Shown here piece after piece: positions 8,186 to 17,760 of a stretch of 64,000 nucleotides of DNA. Numbering within the stretch: the stretch's first letter is position 1; the number at the start of each line of letters is the position of its first letter. The DNA is from JACVRM01 sp963755085 (GTDB lineage Bacteria > Actinomycetota > Thermoleophilia > Gaiellales > Gaiellaceae). The stretch lies in NCBI GenBank assembly GCA_963755085.1, contig CAVWIN010000007.1:62001-126000 (forward strand), given 5' to 3'. The notes below the pieces were generated by a model. It did no database searches. It was not told the origin of the DNA and saw nothing but the letters and a program-made list of their open reading frames with translations. The position numbers and the translations under genes are program-made.

Positions 8186-10005
8186 GGGTCCGACCCCTCG
8201 AGCCACCCCGCCTCCGTTCTCGGAACGGAGGCGACGAGCCGCGCCGTGTACGGATGGGTGGGCGCGTCCAGGACGCGCGCGACCGGGCCTGACTCGACGA
8301 CCTCGCCGTTGTAGAGGACGTAGACCCGGTCGACCACCTGCCGGACCACGGCGAGATCGTGGGTGATGAAGAGGTACCCGAGGCCGAGCTCGGCGCGGAG
8401 CGACGAGAAGAGATTGAGGATCTGGGCCTGGACGGACACGTCGAGCGCCGAGACCGGCTCGTCGCAGACGAGCAGCCGCGGCTGGAGCGCGAGCGCCCGT
8501 GCGACCGCGACGCGCTGGCGCTCGCCGCCCGAGAGCGCGACCGGCTTCCGGCCCGCGTAGTGGGCGGGGAGACCGACCCGAGCCAGCAGGTCGACCTCGC
8601 TCGTCTGCGGAGCGGGCCCGACAGACAGGGCCTCGCGTAACGTCGCGCCGACCGTCATCACGGGGTTCAGCGACGAGTAGGGATCCTGGAAGACCATCTG
8701 CACGCGCCGGCGCAGCTGCCGCCGCTGCCCGACCTTGAGGCGCGCGTAGTCGGAGGCGTCGATCCCGTCGATCACGATCTCGCCGCCGGTCGGCGTCTCC
8801 AGGCCGACGATGCAGCGGGCGAGCGTCGTCTTGCCCGACCCCGACTCGCCCACGAGGCCCACGCTCTCCCCGTCTCCGACCGCGATCGAGACCTCCTTGA
8901 GGGCCGTGACCTCGCCCTGGCCGCGGCGCTTGGCGAACCGCTTCTGCACACCCCGGACCGCCACGAGCGCATCCCCGACAGGCTCCGCGGCTGCGTGCTC
9001 CACGATGGCGCGCTCGTCCCACGAGCGCCGGCTCGCGACGAGCTCGTCTCGGATCTCCTCGAGGCGAACGCAGGCCGACAAGCGACCCGGAGCGACCTCG
9101 CGCAGTGGGGGCGCGCCGGTCGCGCACTGCGGGGCTGCCCAGCTGCAGCGCGTGACGAAGGGGCACTGGCCGGCGACGTCGTCCGGCGAGGGCACCGAGC
9201 CCTCGACGACGGGCAGCTCGGCAAACCGGCGGTCGACCGCCGGCTCGGACAGCAGGAGCCCGAGCGAGTACGGGTGCAGCGGCTCGGCCTCGAGCTCGGC
9301 CGCCGGGCCGAGCTCGAGCACCGACCCGGCGTAGAGCACGTAGATCCGGCGGCAGATCGAGAACGCGACCCGCAGGTCGTGCGTGATCAGGACGAGCCCC
9401 ATCCCGCGCGCCTCCTGCACCCGGCGCGAGGAGCGCGAGGATCTCCCGCTGGGTCGTCACGTCGAGCGCCGTCGACGGCTCGTCGGCGATCAGGATGTTC
9501 GGGTCGCTGGCGAGGGCGGCGGCGAGCGCGACCCGCTGCTGCATCCCGCCGGAGAGCTGGAACGGGTACCGGTCGACGACCGCCGGCTCCCGGATGCCGA
9601 CCTCGGCGAGCCGCCGGATCGCCTCCGCTGCCGGTTGCGCTCCCGCGCGGTCTCCACGATCTGGGGGCCGACGCGCATGAGCGGGTTCAGCATCGTGAAC
9701 GGGTCCTGGAGGAGCAGCGAGATCTCACGGCCGCGCACGCGCCGGAGCGCGCGCTCCGACATGCCGAGGACGTCCTGGCCGTTGACGCGGACCGCTCCCT
9801 GCGCGTGCACGCCGGGCGGCAGCAGCCCGATCAGCGCACGGGCGGTCAGCGACTTCCCGCTGCCGGATTCGCCGACGATCCCGACGGTCTCGCCCGGCGC
9901 CACGTCGAGGTCCAGGCTGCGGACGATGGTGCGGGTGCCCTGCGGCCGAGCCGCGCCTCGATCCTGCAGGCCCTCGACCGAGAGGGAAGGGGGCGCGGCG
10001 CTCAC
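8182..10005 (-). pseudogene. dipeptide/oligopeptide ABC transporter, fused double ATPase (frameshifted)
   Basis: Two ABC ATPase domains in one gene, as in GsiA/DppD-DppF fusions that power peptide import. The first domain (10005 to about 9200) shows Walker A GESGSGKSLTA, then the signature LSGGMQQRVALAAAL and Walker B LIADEPSTALD in a different frame, then VLITHDLRVA in a third. The second domain (to 8182) is intact: GESGSGKTTLAR, VFQDPYSSLNPV, ALSGGERQRVAVARAL, LLVCDEPVSALD and FITHDL. Frame changes lie near 9640 and 9425, with a probable compensated pair near 9960. The GTG start at 10003-10005 overlaps the permease TGA. Either the gene is dying or the assembly has indels; all functional motifs survive. 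Confidence 0.78.
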
Positions 10006-10872
10006 CGGGCACGGCCCGCGGTCGGCGAGTCGTTCCGAGAGCCAGTCGCCCGACGATGTTGACGCTCACGGCGACCAGGACGATCGCGATCCCGGGGGCC
10101 AGCGCGGCCTCCGGGATGTCGAGCAGCAGATTGCGGCTGTCCGAGAGCATGCGGCCCCAGTCGGCGGTGCCCGGCCCGACGCCGAGCCCGAGGAACGAGA
10201 GCGAGGCGAGCGCCACGATCGCGAACGCGAACGTCAGGAAGGCGTTCGCCAGGGCGACCGGCAGCACGTTCGGCCAGATGTGGCGGTACATGATCCGCGC
10301 GGTCGGAGAGCCCGAGCAGTCGGGCCGCCTCGACGTACGGACGGTTGCGTTGCGCGAGCGTCGCCGCGCGGACGATCCGGGTGTCGACCGGCGCGAAGAG
10401 CACGACCAGCAGGCCGACCGCGAGGAAGTAGCCGCCGCCGAGGACGCCGACGACGACGATCGCGACGAGCAGCGCCGGCAGCGCGTAGACGAAGTCGACG
10501 ATGCGCGAGATCGCCGAGTCGGCGGTGCCGCCGCGATAGCCGGCCAGCAGGCCGAAGAAGTTGCCGATCAGCATCGCGCCGGCGGCGATGAGCGCCGGGC
10601 CGATGATCGCCGTCCGTGCCCCGACGATCGTGCGCGAGAAGATGTCGCGGCCGAGATCGTCCGTGCCGAGCAGGTGGGCGCGGCTCGGGCCCTGGAGGCT
10701 CCCGAAGCAGGTCCTGCTCGTTCGGGTCGTGCGGCGCGATCCACGATCCGAGCGATCGCGCAGGCGATGGCGACGACGAGGATGATCGCGGCCAGCACGA
10801 CGGGCACGGACAGCGCCGCCGCCGCGACCGTGGCCGGACGGACGGCTCGATCTCGGCGACGAGGTCGCTCAT
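10002..10872 (-). pseudogene. peptide ABC transporter permease, DppC type (frameshifted)
   Basis: Second inner-membrane permease of the peptide importer. The start MSDLVAEIEPSV (ATG at 10870-10872) overlaps the stop of the upstream permease by four bases. Family-typical pieces recur in different frames: the TM1 region PVVLAAIILVVAIACAIA, the periplasmic WIAPHDPNEQDL, HLLGTDDLGRDIFSRTI, then LIGNFFGLLAGYRGG, RNRPYVEAARLLG, MYRHIWPNVLPVALANAF and SLSFLGLGVGPGTADWGRML. At least five single-base shifts (about 10830, 10740, 10715, 10300, 10050) are needed to join them, most readable as one extra base. The stop at 10002-10004 overlaps the ATPase start, so the operon architecture is intact. Confidence 0.75.
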
Positions 10873-11840
10873 GCGCTCGCCCTGTCGAAGGTGACGCGCG
10901 GGTCGACGAGCACGTAGACGAGGTCGGCGATCAGGTTGATCGAGGACGACGATCGTCGCGATCAGCATCGCGAGGGCCTGGACGACGGGGATGTCGAGGT
11001 TCTGGACCGAGTCGACGAGCAGCGAGCCGAGACCCGGCAGCGCGAACGTCACCTCGACGAGCACCGTGCCGGCCAGCATGTACGCGAGGAGCAGGCCGCC
11101 GGCCGTCACGATCGGCAGGAGCGCGTTGCGCAGCGCGTAGGCGGAGAGGACCCGCTGCCGGCCGATCCCGCGCGCGCGCGCGAACGTGACGTAGTCCTGT
11201 TCGAGCGAGTTGATCACCGCCGCGCGCGTGAGCTTCACGATGAGCCCGATTCCCGTCAGAGCCAGCGCGATCGCCGGCAGCGTCAGGTGCCGGACGCGGT
11301 CGACCGACGCCGCTGCCCTGACCGAAGACCGGGAACCAGCCGAACTCGACGGCGAAGACGTAGAGGAGCAGGATCCCGGTCGCGAAGGCGGGCGCGCTGA
11401 CCCCGAGGACGCTGACCGCCGACGATCGCCGCGGTCGGCCGAACGCTGCCGTTTCAGCGCGGCCGCAGATGCCGAGCGGGACGCCGACGAGGATCGTGAG
11501 CAGGAAGGCGAAGAACCCGAGCTGAAGCGTGAGGACGAAGCGCTCCCGGAGCACGTCGACGACCGGCTCGTTCGTGCGGATCGAGCGGCCGAAGTCGAAC
11601 CGGATGGCGCCGCGCGCCCAGTCCAGGTACTGCACGAAGAACGAGTCGTTGAGGTGGTACTGCGCTCGGATCGCCGCGATCGTCTGCGGGCGTCGACGGC
11701 CTCGCGCCCAGGAGCAGCTGCTCCGGGCTCCCCGGGGCGAGGTAGAGGAGGCTGAAGACGACGAACGAGATGAGGACGAGCAGCACCACGAGCGCGGCGA
11801 GGCGCCGGGCGATGAAGAGCGCGAGGTTCCTCGTGCTCAC
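10869..11840 (-). pseudogene. peptide ABC transporter permease, DppB type (frameshifted)
   Basis: First inner-membrane permease of the importer. The GTG start at 11840 gives an N-terminal TM1 segment FIARRLAALVVLLVLISF and the family motif APGSPEQLLLG. Later pieces, found in other frames, are QYLDWARGAIRFDFGRSI, ERFVLTLQLGFFAFLLTI, VLGVSAPAFATGILLLYV, VTFARARGIGRQRVLSAY (the EAA-like loop that contacts the ATPase) and VEVTFALPGLGSLLVDSV. Shifts lie near 11700, 11440 (apparently three close together), 11316 and 10943; removing one G near 10943 restores a normal C-terminus that ends in TGA overlapping the next gene's ATG. Functionally this would pair with the DppC-type protein. Confidence 0.75.
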
Positions 11841-11908
11841 CTGGCTACCGCGGCTCCGCTCCCCGGGCGGCTAGGCCCGGGGAGTGGAGTCGCGAAACCG
11901 GCCGCGCC

Positions 11909-13506
11909 CTACTTGGCCGAGATCTGGAGCGCCCACGGCGTGTACAGGTACCACGTCCCGAAGCCCTGGTAGCGCAGCTTGGTGCTGATGGCCATCGCGA
12001 TGTCCTGGTACCAGATCGGGACGTACGGCACGTCGGTGGCGGCGAGGCGGAGCGCCGCCTTGATCGCGGCGGCACGGGCCGCAGGCGTCCTCGCGTTCTG
12101 CTGCTTCGCGAGCAGCTGGTCCATCTGCGGCGACTTGTAGTTCGCCGTGTTGAAGTTGTTCTTCACCGCGCCCTTGCTGTCGTAGATGAAGTGCAGGGCG
12201 TCGGCAGCATCGGGGTAGTCCACGCCCCAGCTGATGATCTGCGGGCCGAGCGGGCTCGGGTGGGCGTAGATCGTGGCGAACCACTGGTCGACCGGCTGCT
12301 CCTTGACGGTCAGGTTGATGCCCAGCTTCTTCAGGCTCTGACTCAGCTGGAGGGCAGCCTTGCCGAGCGTCGCCTCGGCGTCCGGGTACGGCAGCGTCGC
12401 GTTGAAGCCGTCCGCGTACTTCGACTTCGCGAGCTCCGCCTTCGCCTTCGCCAGGTTGTACGAGTACTGCGGCAGCGAGTTGTTGAAGGCCCTGGCCTGG
12501 GGCACGCTGATCAGGCCGCCCCACTGCTCCGGCGGCGGCATGCTCGGGGCGGTCTGGCCGTAGCCGTGGAGCACCGCCTTCACGAGGCCCGCCCGGTCGA
12601 ACGAGTACGCGATCGCGCGGCGCACGTGCACGTCGTTCAAGGGCTCGATCGCCGTGTCGAGCGACAGGTACGCGGTCCGCAGCTCCGGTGCGAGCTGGAT
12701 GCCCACGCCCGAGAGCTTCTTCCACTGGTCGATCGCGTCCTGGGAGATCCGGAAGGAGCCGTCGAGCTCCCCCTGGCGCATGGCGAGGAGCCGGGTCGCG
12801 TCGTTGATGATGACCTTGAGCGAGATGGAACGGACCTTCGGGCGCCCGCCCCAGTAGCCGTCGAAGGCCGTCAGCTCGATGTCCTCGTCGCCCTTGAAGC
12901 TCGTGAAGCGGAAGGGACCGGTGCACACGGGCAGCGCCTGCGACGTGCCGATGTCCTTCAGGTGCGCCTGCCAGTACTTCTTCTCGAGGATGTAGGTGAC
13001 CGCCGGGGCGTAGCGGAAGTAGGGGTCGGGGTGCGTCAGCTTGACGGTGACCCGGTCGCCCTTCGCCGTGATCGACTTGACCGACGTGTAGAACGCCGCG
13101 ATCTGCGAGCCCGCCTTGGAGCTGGCGGCGCGCTGGAGCGAGTAGACGACGTCCGCCGGAGTCAGCGTCGTCCCGTCCCAGAACTTCACGTCTGGGCCGG
13201 ATCCGATACGTGCGCGTGAGGATGTTCGGCGCCCCGGACGAAACGGCGAGCCCCGGCACGAGCTTGCCGAAGCGGTCGTACTTGACGAGCGTCTCGCAGC
13301 CGAGCGAGACGACGGTCGCCGTACCGGAGTCGGCCGAGTGGGTGTACTCGAGCCCTCGAATCGAGGCGCCCAGGCCCCACGTCAGATGCTGGACGTCGCC
13401 GGTGGTCGCGCGGGTCCGCGCGGACGCGCCGGTGGCGAGCGCCGCACAGCAGATGGCCAGAATGATCGCCGCAATTCGGCGACTACCACGGGGGTGCCGG
13501 GCGCGC
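11909..13506 (-). pseudogene. family 5 peptide-binding periplasmic protein (single frameshift)
   Basis: Extracellular solute-binding protein family 5 (DppA/OppA type), capturing peptides for the downstream permeases. The ATG at 13504-13506 has an excellent ribosome site (AGGAGG six bases upstream). Basic residues then IAAIILAICCAALATGASA form a signal peptide. Family motifs include HLTWGLGASIRGLEYTHSA, LVKYDRFGKLVPGLA and, after a break, VKFWDGTTLTPADVVYSLQ. A single extra base near 13194 disrupts the frame between TYRIRP and DVKFWDG; the remaining 426 codons are open and normal to 11909. With that base removed it would be a full-length protein of about 530 residues. First gene of the four-gene importer operon. 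Confidence 0.85.
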
Positions 13507-13615
13507 ATATGTCCTCCTATCGGGACGGCGGAAGGCGGCAACCTACAACGTTGGATCCAGAAGTTCAACGATCGGTCCCGCGCGCTCGATAAGCGCGGCT
13601 GATAGAAGGCGCTGC

Positions 13616-14659
13616 GTGGGCGGACACAATCGCTGGCACCCTTCGGTCGAGCCGATCGCGCGGGTGAAACCCGGGGAGACGCTGACGCTCGACGCCCCGC
13701 TCGGGACCGGCGACCAGATCGGCTTCGAGAGCACGTCCGACGACCTGCTCACGGTCGATCTCTCGAACGACCTGCTCGCGGGCCCGGTCTTCGTCGAGAC
13801 GGCGGAGCCGGGCGACGTGCTCGTCGTCGAGCTCGTCGACATGGCGCCCGCGGACTTCGGGTTTACGGCCGTGTTCCCGGGCTTCGGCTTCCTCGCCGAC
13901 CTCTTCCCGGATCCGTATCTGGTCACGTGGCGTCTCGACGGTGCGCTACGCACGCTCCGACGAGCTACCCGGCTTCGCGGTCCCGGCCGACCCGTTTCCC
14001 GGGACGATCGGCGTCGCGCCCTCCGAGGCATTGCTCGCCGACATTCACCGGCGCGAGGACGAGCTGGCTGCCCGCGTGGGCCTCGACCTCTCCGACTTCT
14101 CGCCGCCGCCGGTCCCGGCACGGCGCGGTCGGACGGGCTCGGCCTGCTCCCGCCACGCGAGATCGGAGGCAACCTCGACCTGCGCCAGTTCGTCCGGGGT
14201 GCCCGACTGTTCCTGCCGGTGCATGTCCCGGGGGCGTTGCTGTCCCTCGGCGACTGCCACTACGCGCAGGGCGACGGCGAGGTGTGCGGCAGCGCGATCG
14301 AGATCGGGGCGCAAGTGACGATCAGGGTCGACGTCGTCCACCAGCCGTCCTGGCGACCGCGGTTTCCAGCGGTCGAGGCGCCTGCGCGGCCCGCGCGGGA
14401 GGCCATCGTCACCACCGGCATCCCGGTGACGGACGGGAACCAGAACGAGCTGCTCGACATCGGGCTCGCGGCACGGCGTGCGCTGCTCGAGATGATCGAC
14501 TTCCTGGAGACGGTCCACGGTGTGAGGCGCGAGGCTGCGTACGCCCTGTGCAGCGTGGCAGCCGACCTGCGCATCGCACAGGCCGTCGACCTCCCGAACG
14601 CGCTGGTCTCGCTGGCGCTCCCGCTCGACGTGTTCGAGCGCTACGCGAGCCCGTCGTAG
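13616..14659 (+). pseudogene. acetamidase/formamidase family protein (two frameshifts)
   Basis: Acetamidase/formamidase family hydrolase, which releases ammonia from short amides. It starts at a GTG (13616) with GGHNRWHPSVEPIARVKPG, typical of the family's N-terminus, and keeps FGFTAVFPGFGFLADLFPDP. The frame then shifts near 13940 (RYARSDELPGFAVPADPFPG lies in another frame) and returns near 14125 with LLPPREIGGNLDLRQFV, LFLPVHVPGALLSLGD, YAQGDGEVCGSAIE and an intact C-terminal part. All the conserved metal-site and substrate motifs remain readable. It is divergent from the peptide-binding protein and its end overlaps the M20 peptidase by 19 nt. The breaks may be sequence errors. Confidence 0.75.
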
Positions 14660-15967
14660 CGGACGAAGAGCTCTCGCGCCGCGCGCCGGCCGAGGTCGAG
14701 ATGCGCCACCCGGAAGCGCTCGTTGGGCGCGTGGATGTTGCCGTCCGGGACATCGAAGCCCGTGATGAGCGCCGGGATGCCGCGCGCTTCGAGCGCCGGC
14801 GCGATCGGCAGCGAGCCGCCCGTACGGACGAGGACGGGCGCCACTCCGATCGCGTGCTCGAACGCTGCCCGCGCGAGGGTGATCGCCGGCGTGTCCGCCC
14901 GTGTGGAGGATGCTTCGCAGGCCGCCCAGAGGTCGATGCCGACCCTGGCAGCCGGCGGAGCGGCGGCGCGGAGGAGCTGCTCGAGGTTGGCGGCGATCCG
15001 CGCAACGGACTGGCCGGGCGCGAGCCGCATCGAGAGGTTCGCCTCGGCCCGCGCGGGCACGATCGTCTTCATCAGCTGGGGGGAACCGCCCTCGAGGCCG
15101 TGCACGTCGAGCGAGGGCTCGGCCCATGTACGCGGGTAGAACTCCGCCGCCGCGCCGGGATCGGCCGGAAGCACACCCTGATCGGCCAGAATCTCCTCGC
15201 CCTTCGGAAGGAGGCGCCACGACTGCGAGCTCCGCGTCCCCGGGCGGGATCGTCCCCTCGCGCAGCGGCTCCGGCAGTGCCCCGTCACGGGGAGTGACGG
15301 CGGCGAGCATCTCCACCAGGACGTGCATCGCGTTGAGGCCCGCACCGCCGAAGACGCCGGAGTGGACGTCCCGGCGTCCGGTCTCCACCGTCACGTGGAA
15401 GTAGGCCGTGCCGCGCGTTCCCAGATAGAAGGCCGGAATGTCGGCGGTGAGCATCGCGGTGTCGAACACCACGCATGCGTCGGCGCCGCGCGAGTCGGCG
15501 GCCACCCAATCGGCCGCGCTGCGCCCGCCCACCTCCTCCTCGGCGTCGGAGACGACGCGGACATTCACGGGGAGCGCGCCCTCGGCGGCGAGCCGGCGCG
15601 CGGCGTCGAGGAGGATCCAGAGCTGCGCCTTGTCGTCCGCCACGCCGCGACAGTGCAGCCAGCCGTCTCGGACCGTCGGCTCGAACGGCGGCGTCTCCCA
15701 GAGCTCGATCGGGTCGGGCGGCTGGACGTCCACGTGGCCGTAGACGAGGACGGTGGGCGCGCGGTGGGCCTCGCGTGACGCCGGGATCTCGCCGACTGCC
15801 AGGCGTCCGCTGGTCCCGTCGACGATCCCGGCTTCGCCGCCCGAACGCCGGACGAATGAGACAACCCACTCGAGAGCGAGCTCCAGGTCGGTCGCGTGGG
15901 CCGGGTCCGTGCTGACGCTCGGGATCCGCAGAAGATCGAGCAGCTCGTCGAGGTCGTCAGGCCCCAC
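14641..15967 (-). pseudogene. M20-family metallopeptidase/dipeptidase (single frameshift)
   Basis: M20/M25/M40-type zinc aminoacyl hydrolase, of the dipeptidase kind that trims imported peptides. The GTG start at 15967 leads to a conserved N-terminus (LLRIPSVSTDPAH). Metal-ligand motifs visible are VLVYGHVDVQPPDP with the first His and Asp, CRGVADDKAQ, SDAEEEVGGRSAADWV with the catalytic Glu and ligand Glu, and a later VFDTAML. A shift near 15220 separates this from the C-terminal half, which continues through LMKTIVPARAEANLSMRLAPG and the last His motif PDGNIHAPNERF. Its neighbours are a peptide importer and an amidase, so the locus reads as peptide or amide scavenging. One indel correction restores a protein of about 440 residues. 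Confidence 0.8.
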
Positions 15968-16009
15968 CTGGCGACCCTAGATGCATCAGCCAGAGGAGCA
16001 GCGCGACTG

Positions 16010-16372
16010 CTACGGAATTGCGGCCGAAACCGGCCGAACGAGGCCCGTGGCTCGATAGGCCGCGTAGGCCTTCACGGCTTCGAAGTCGTGAAGGCGACGA
16101 TCCGGGAAGAACCACTCGCGGAATGCGAGCCAATCCAGCGCCGACGGCGTCTTCCCGACCTCCACGCCGGCCGTCACATACCGCCCACCCTCGTTCTCCC
16201 ATGCGCTGGCGTCGTCGTGCGCCTCGGTCAGCGTCAGCCCGCGTGACTCCCGAACCACCAGCTCGACCCCGTCGATCGATGGTGCGTCGCCGCCCATGAT
16301 GAGGCGGAGGCGTGGGCGAGCAACGAAACGCGGGTCGGCGTGGCCGTGCCGCCGCGCGTTTTCGACCGTCAC
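16010..16372 (-). CDS. hypothetical protein
   Basis: A 120-residue soluble protein that I do not recognise. It starts at a GTG whose first four bases form the GTGA overlap with the stop of the 54-residue gene before it. The sequence has a short basic start, a strand-rich middle (ELVVRESRGLTLTEAH) and an aromatic C-terminal part (WLAFREWFFPDRRLHDFEAV) that may be a helical hairpin. There is no signal peptide or membrane segment. It lies 42 nt upstream of the M20 peptidase on the same strand, so the two could be in one transcript. Confidence 0.55.
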   Translation of the reverse strand: MTVENARRHGHADPRFVARPRLRLIMGGDAPSIDGVELVVRESRGLTLTEAHDDASAWENEGGRYVTAGVEVGKTPSALDWLAFREWFFPDRRLHDFEAVKAYAAYRATGLVRPVSAAIP

Positions 16373-16533
16373 GTCCGCCGGCCCGGCAGGAGACCGAAGA
16401 AGCGTCGGGACGGCCGCTTGTCGGGCAACGTGGTCAGCCCGGGGGTCCGACTCTCGCTCGCCCCGGTGACCTTCTCGGCCTCGACGGGCTTGTCGTGCGA
16501 ATACTCATGCAGCGTTGCAGTCGGCTCGCTCAC
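16369..16533 (-). CDS. small hypothetical protein (54 aa)
   Basis: A GTG at 16531-16533 with an AGGAGAG ribosome site opens a 54-codon frame beginning VSEPTATLHEYSHDKPVEAE and ending in a basic tail, RRFFGLLPGRRT. It is hydrophilic with no recognisable domain. The GTGA overlap with the next gene suggests translational coupling, which is the best argument that it is real. A perfect 7-bp inverted repeat sits in its likely leader about 29 nt upstream of the start. Confidence 0.45.
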   Translation of the reverse strand: MSEPTATLHEYSHDKPVEAEKVTGASESRTPGLTTLPDKRPSRRFFGLLPGRRT

Positions 16534-16921
16534 AGCACTCTCCTCTTGACGATCGTTGAAGGACCCCGCGCGCCGGGGTCTCCCGGGCACCAAGGCCTGG
16601 TGTGGCAGTCGAGGAGAGGAAGCGAAGCCTCCGCGGCTTCCGCGCTAGGTCTACGCGCAGCAGCAACCATAGCATCTTTGTGACAATTCGAACGATTAAC
16701 GTCTCGGGCGGCGCCAACCGTCGCCCACGTTCCGAGACAGGTAGGATCGTTCGTTGGAGACACCGAGCCAGTCGCGCTGACGGTCTGAGTTCTTGCCGTC
16801 GAGTCGCCAGCTCTTCTTCCTCGTTGCGTCCATAGCCCAGCCGAGCTGAGGCAGCCGATCGGAGGCGTACGCCTCCGCGGTGCTGTCCGCTCGCGCCCAC
16901 CATCGAAGAGAGGAGCAACAC
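16534..16921. other. intergenic stretch without a recognised gene
   Basis: 388 nt between divergent genes. Apart from the dyad at 16562-16580 it holds no supportable ORF; the short ORFs here have no ribosome sites and arginine/serine-rich shadow composition. It is locally less G+C-rich around 16670-16700 (TTTGTGACAATTCGAACGATTAACG), which may contain the promoter of the SnoaL-like gene, but no convincing -35/-10 pair was assigned. Confidence 0.4.
16562..16580. promoter_or_regulatory. perfect inverted repeat (GACCCCG-n5-CGGGGTC)
   Basis: A 7-bp perfect dyad with a 5-nt spacer sits just upstream of the 54-residue gene (start 16533). It has no T tract, so it is not an obvious terminator. It could be an operator or a leader hairpin. 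Function is unassigned. Confidence 0.35.
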
Positions 16922-17374
16922 GTGACCGCAGTAGCCACCGAAGCGTTGACCGCGGAGGCGATGATCAGGCTCGCGCGCGAACAGGTCGATTTCTTCAACA
17001 CCGGCAACTGGGATGGGCTTCAGGCCATGCTTACCGCCGATGCCCGCTACAACGAGCTCGCCACCCAGCGCAAGGTCGAAGGCCCCGCGAACATCATCGA
17101 GCTCTTCAAGGGCTGGAAGACCGCGATGCCCGATGCCGCCGGCACAGTGACGAGCGCCATCGGGAGCGGCAACACCGCGGTACTGGAAGTGACGTGGAAG
17201 GGCACGCACACCGGCCCGCTCGTAACGGCAGAAGGAACGATCCCGGCGTCGGGCAAGCGCCAGGAGACGCCCGCCGCCATCGTCTACACCTTCGAGGGCG
17301 CGAAGATCAAGGAGAGCCGCCAGTACTTCGACTTGATGACGCTCCTCAAGCAGATCGGCGCGCAGCCTAAGTAA
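16922..17374 (+). CDS. SnoaL-like/NTF2-fold protein
   Basis: A 150-residue NTF2-like alpha+beta barrel protein of the SnoaL/ester-cyclase type. Typical features are the N-terminal helix LAREQVDFFNTGNWDGLQAML, the AMPDAAGTVTSAIGSGNTAVLEVTWKG strands and a C-terminal YTFEGAKIKESRQYFDLMTLL segment with the expected YFD. Relatives range from cyclases and isomerases to stress proteins, so no reaction is assigned. The GTG at 16922 is chosen because GAGAGGAG lies just upstream; an earlier in-frame start at 16880 lacks one. The gene is closed by a strong terminator and stands alone. Confidence 0.78.
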   Translation: MTAVATEALTAEAMIRLAREQVDFFNTGNWDGLQAMLTADARYNELATQRKVEGPANIIELFKGWKTAMPDAAGTVTSAIGSGNTAVLEVTWKGTHTGPLVTAEGTIPASGKRQETPAAIVYTFEGAKIKESRQYFDLMTLLKQIGAQPK

Positions 17375-17397
17375 GCGCCGGCCCGAGACACCGGAAG

Positions 17398-17432
17398 GGG
17401 CGGCCGTCCGGACGGCACGGCCGCCCTTTTTT
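17398..17432 (+). terminator. rho-independent terminator after the SnoaL-like gene
   Basis: A perfect 10-bp stem (GGGCGGCCGT with ACGGCCGCCC) and a 9-nt loop are followed directly by six T residues (17427-17432). It begins 24 nt after the stop codon and is the clearest intrinsic terminator in the window. Confidence 0.93.
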
Positions 17433-17465
17433 GCCCCCGAAACAGCCTGTGATCTCATCGTTCAG

Positions 17466-17681
17466 ATGACGGCTAGAGACGACATCGCGATCGTCGCAGC
17501 CCAGCTCGCGGATCTCACCCGACACGTCGACGATCTCGAGCGTCAGCTCAAGGAACGTGCCAACAGCCAGCAGGAGCGTGCCGAGGTTCAGCAGGAGCGG
17601 ATCGACCTGGCAGCGCGAGAGCTGGCCGAGGTCAGTGAACGGTTGCAGGCTGCGGCCGACGCGCTCCGCGAGTCGATCTGA
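17466..17681 (+). CDS. small coiled-coil protein
   Basis: A 71-residue protein that is almost wholly predicted coiled coil. Heptad-like leucine, alanine and valine spacing runs from VAAQLADLTRHVDDLERQL to ARELAEVSERLQAAADAL, rich in E, Q and R. There is no signal peptide or domain. It begins 34 nt after the upstream terminator, so it must have its own promoter; no strong ribosome site is visible. It ends 79 nt before the DUF2252 gene. A role as an adaptor or scaffold is only a guess from the fold. Confidence 0.5.
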   Translation: MTARDDIAIVAAQLADLTRHVDDLERQLKERANSQQERAEVQQERIDLAARELAEVSERLQAAADALRESI

Positions 17682-17760
17682 AGACCGCGCTTGGGCACGC
17701 CGACCGGGCGCGGAAGCTCCTGGGGCGAGTCGCGCGGAACCCAGTACCTTGTCGCATCTC

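Noticed and set aside
6428..9544. 1038-codon minus-strand ORF containing an ABC signature at its start
   Set aside because: Only its first 60 or so codons belong to the ATPase; the rest is a frameshifted run-on and antisense to ppk1.
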